NCBI GenBank assembly: GCA_048013815.1
Contig: CM106585.1
Coordinates: 22,010,001 to 22,074,000, forward strand
Direction of reading: 5' to 3'
Source of the DNA: Setoptus koraiensis
Lineage: Eukaryota; Arthropoda
Length of the DNA: 64,000 bases
Each line of letters begins with the position of its first letter. Within the stretch, counting starts at the first letter, position 1. Of this stretch, positions 62,313 to 64,000 are shown one piece after another. The notes beneath the pieces are model-generated. The model searched no databases. It was not told where the DNA came from and saw only the letters and a list, made by a program, of their open reading frames with translations. The position numbers were made by a program, and so were the translations under genes.

Positions 62313-63860
62313 CTCAAGCTACTTGATTGCAATTAATTTAATGTATCGAAAATGCGGTGATAGTATCTCTGGTACAAGGTTAATTAATTCTAATCTTCTT
62401 CAGGGTAACGAGGCGAAATTTATATCGATGATTATATAGAGTGCAATAACTAATTTATATATCTATATTACGTAAACTAAACTCAATTCTTTTTATTCCT
62501 AAAGTGCATTGAAGTTCTATTACGATTTCAGTTGTGCAATGGCATAGTGAAACACCTTCACCGAGATTCCTCTCAATCTGTCGAGTTGCATAGAAAGCGG
62601 AAATGAGATCGAATCTCAGAGAAAAAGTTCGGTCCGGGGCGCCACACTCATCAACCGTTACGGTGGAATGGCGCGAATTTTCAGTACAATTTGAATATCG
62701 TTACGCAAGATGCGCAATGGACCAATCTTCGAGTGGAGCTGATGCGCAATTAAAAATGTACTTGCCAATGTATGAAATTACATAGCTGCATATACAGTTT
62801 GTTCTCGCTACTCGTACAATAAATTTCCATCAGGTCGACACTATTATTTCTTTGTACTGCAGTATTAGGTGCGATTTGGTTATTTGTATAACAACCAACT
62901 ATCGAGCGTAGTGCTTCTTTTGTATAATGAAAAGAATCCATTGCTTGTTAACTAATCTCTTATCATGAGACAACTCAAGAGAGTTGAAACATTCGACAAA
63001 ACACTCAAGGTTCGACCGTGCAATTTTGGAGCGAAGCCAGCGCCTCTCAGGGCAAATTAATTAAACTGCTGTAAGTCTTCGGGAGGAAACTGTTGGAGGC
63101 AAAAAATCCGCACATGGCGGAGCACGCCCATGCTGTGAATCCGCTCATGATTACGCGGAATGCCCACATTCGATTCGTAATAGATTAGAGTCAAGCAGAT
63201 ATAGATCAGAATGATTACAAAAATCCGTTTATCTTTTTGCAGGTCAGATTTTCGTCGGCTGTTTGATTCATCTCAGAGCGATCCAGTAATCAGTTTGATC
63301 TAGATGTTACTACCTGCGATCATTACTGCTTAATGATATTTTGAAGTTTATCAGATTGAAGAACGGTATCTCATCAGCACGGGGTCATTGCTGTCGGCTT
63401 ATGAAGAAGTAAACAGCAAGGTAAAGAGTGTATGATCAAATTTTGTAATAAACAATCTGAAACCGCTTGCCCTTTCATTTCGGAAACCATCGGCATACAC
63501 AGAAAAGAGGGTCTGCCCTACTCACGCATCGACTTATGAGCATGACGCAAAAACCGCACAACCGCTCGGATCGAAATTTGGGGCAGCACCCTTGCCCGTA
63601 CCATTAAAAAAAACAATCATGATGCTGCAGCATATGCAGGACACCTCGCATCTTGCAACGGCGTGAAATGTGTACACAAACAATCACATATTCAATATAG
63701 ACTCGCTCTCGTTAGGACGATCCATTTATAAAACATATGACTAATCTCAGTTGGACCGAAGGATTCTCATGATTAATCATATCTATCTTTGAATATATTT
63801 TATTTCTTATATTCTACCATCGTACTAGTGTAAATTATTATTTTCTAGGCAGAGGAAAAC
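62313..63860. other. Intergenic region before GET4
   Basis: AT-rich unique DNA between divergent genes. Small frames at 62603-62785 and 62750-62941 have no features. A pyrimidine tract and TTCTAG acceptor (AG at 63847-63848) end the segment, so part of it is probably an intron in the GET4 5' UTR or after a short first exon. Confidence 0.6.
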
Positions 63861-64000
63861 ATGGAGCACGCTCTGTTCAAGGAGATAGACCGTTGTATAG
63901 AAACTCTGGGTTCGTCTAGGCTTCTAAATAAATTGAAGCAGACATTTGTCAACAAGCAATATTATGAAGCCCATCAAATATTCAAAACTATGTTCTTTCG
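63861..64000 (+). CDS. GET4: Get4 (TRC35), N-terminal fragment cut by the window end
   Basis: The frame from ATG at 63861 reads 46 residues to the window end, with no stop. Get4 is the cytosolic helical-repeat protein that, with Ubl4A and Bag6 in animals, hands tail-anchored membrane proteins to the TRC40/Get3 ATPase. The recognisable part is QYYEAHQIFKTMFFR, against the conserved family pattern DYYEAHQMYRTLFFRY near the N-terminus, preceded by a helix (LLNKLKQTFVNK) matching the family's VEGKLRASVEKG. The frame stays open upstream to the splice acceptor at 63848, so translation could begin in an earlier exon; the ATG is the simplest start. The identification rests on a short segment only. 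Confidence 0.75.
   Translation, partial: MEHALFKEIDRCIETLGSSRLLNKLKQTFVNKQYYEAHQIFKTMFF

Overview
This is a eukaryotic nuclear genome window. The identifiable genes are metazoan: cGMP-dependent protein kinase, F-actin-capping protein alpha, a lysosomal phospholipase A2/LCAT-family enzyme, Tim29, a TFAM-like HMG-box protein and the start of Get4. Introns are short (about 90-135 bp, GT-AG). Intergenic DNA is AT-rich and full of trinucleotide and (GT)n/(CA)n microsatellites, and several proteins carry Asn, His or Gln runs. This fits an arthropod, and an acariform mite is my best guess, but that assignment is inference only.

Layout: (1) 1-1195 holds the minus-strand ORF of an Asn/His-rich protein. 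(2) 1196-8215 is non-coding, with six (GT)n arrays, a GC/TGCA-rich island at about 4.4-6.0 kb that contains a perfect 14-bp hairpin and a 14-bp minisatellite, and further simple repeats. (3) 8215-41846 is a 33.6-kb block of extreme strand-asymmetric composition: a short G/T-rich segment with long G-runs, then about 32 kb almost devoid of T (A/G/C only), then about 1.2 kb made almost purely of C and T. I find no genes in it; the very long open frames there follow from the missing base that stop codons need. (4) 41847-64000 is ordinary gene-bearing DNA: TIMM29 (+) convergent with an HMG-box/TFAM-like gene (-); a PLA2G15/LCAT-like gene (+) convergent with a secreted Gln/Gly-rich protein (-); the PKG gene (-, two coding exons); 6.6 kb of non-coding DNA; CAPZA (+, four exons in the window) convergent with an unrecognised 222-residue protein (-); and the first codons of GET4 (+) cut by the window end.

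The genes are housekeeping and signalling genes of unrelated pathways. There is no operon-like logic, although Tim29 and the TFAM-like protein (84 bp apart) would both act in mitochondria. The most unusual object is the 32-kb T-depleted block. It is either a sequencing/assembly artefact over a purine-rich satellite (my leading explanation) or a very large violation of strand base parity.
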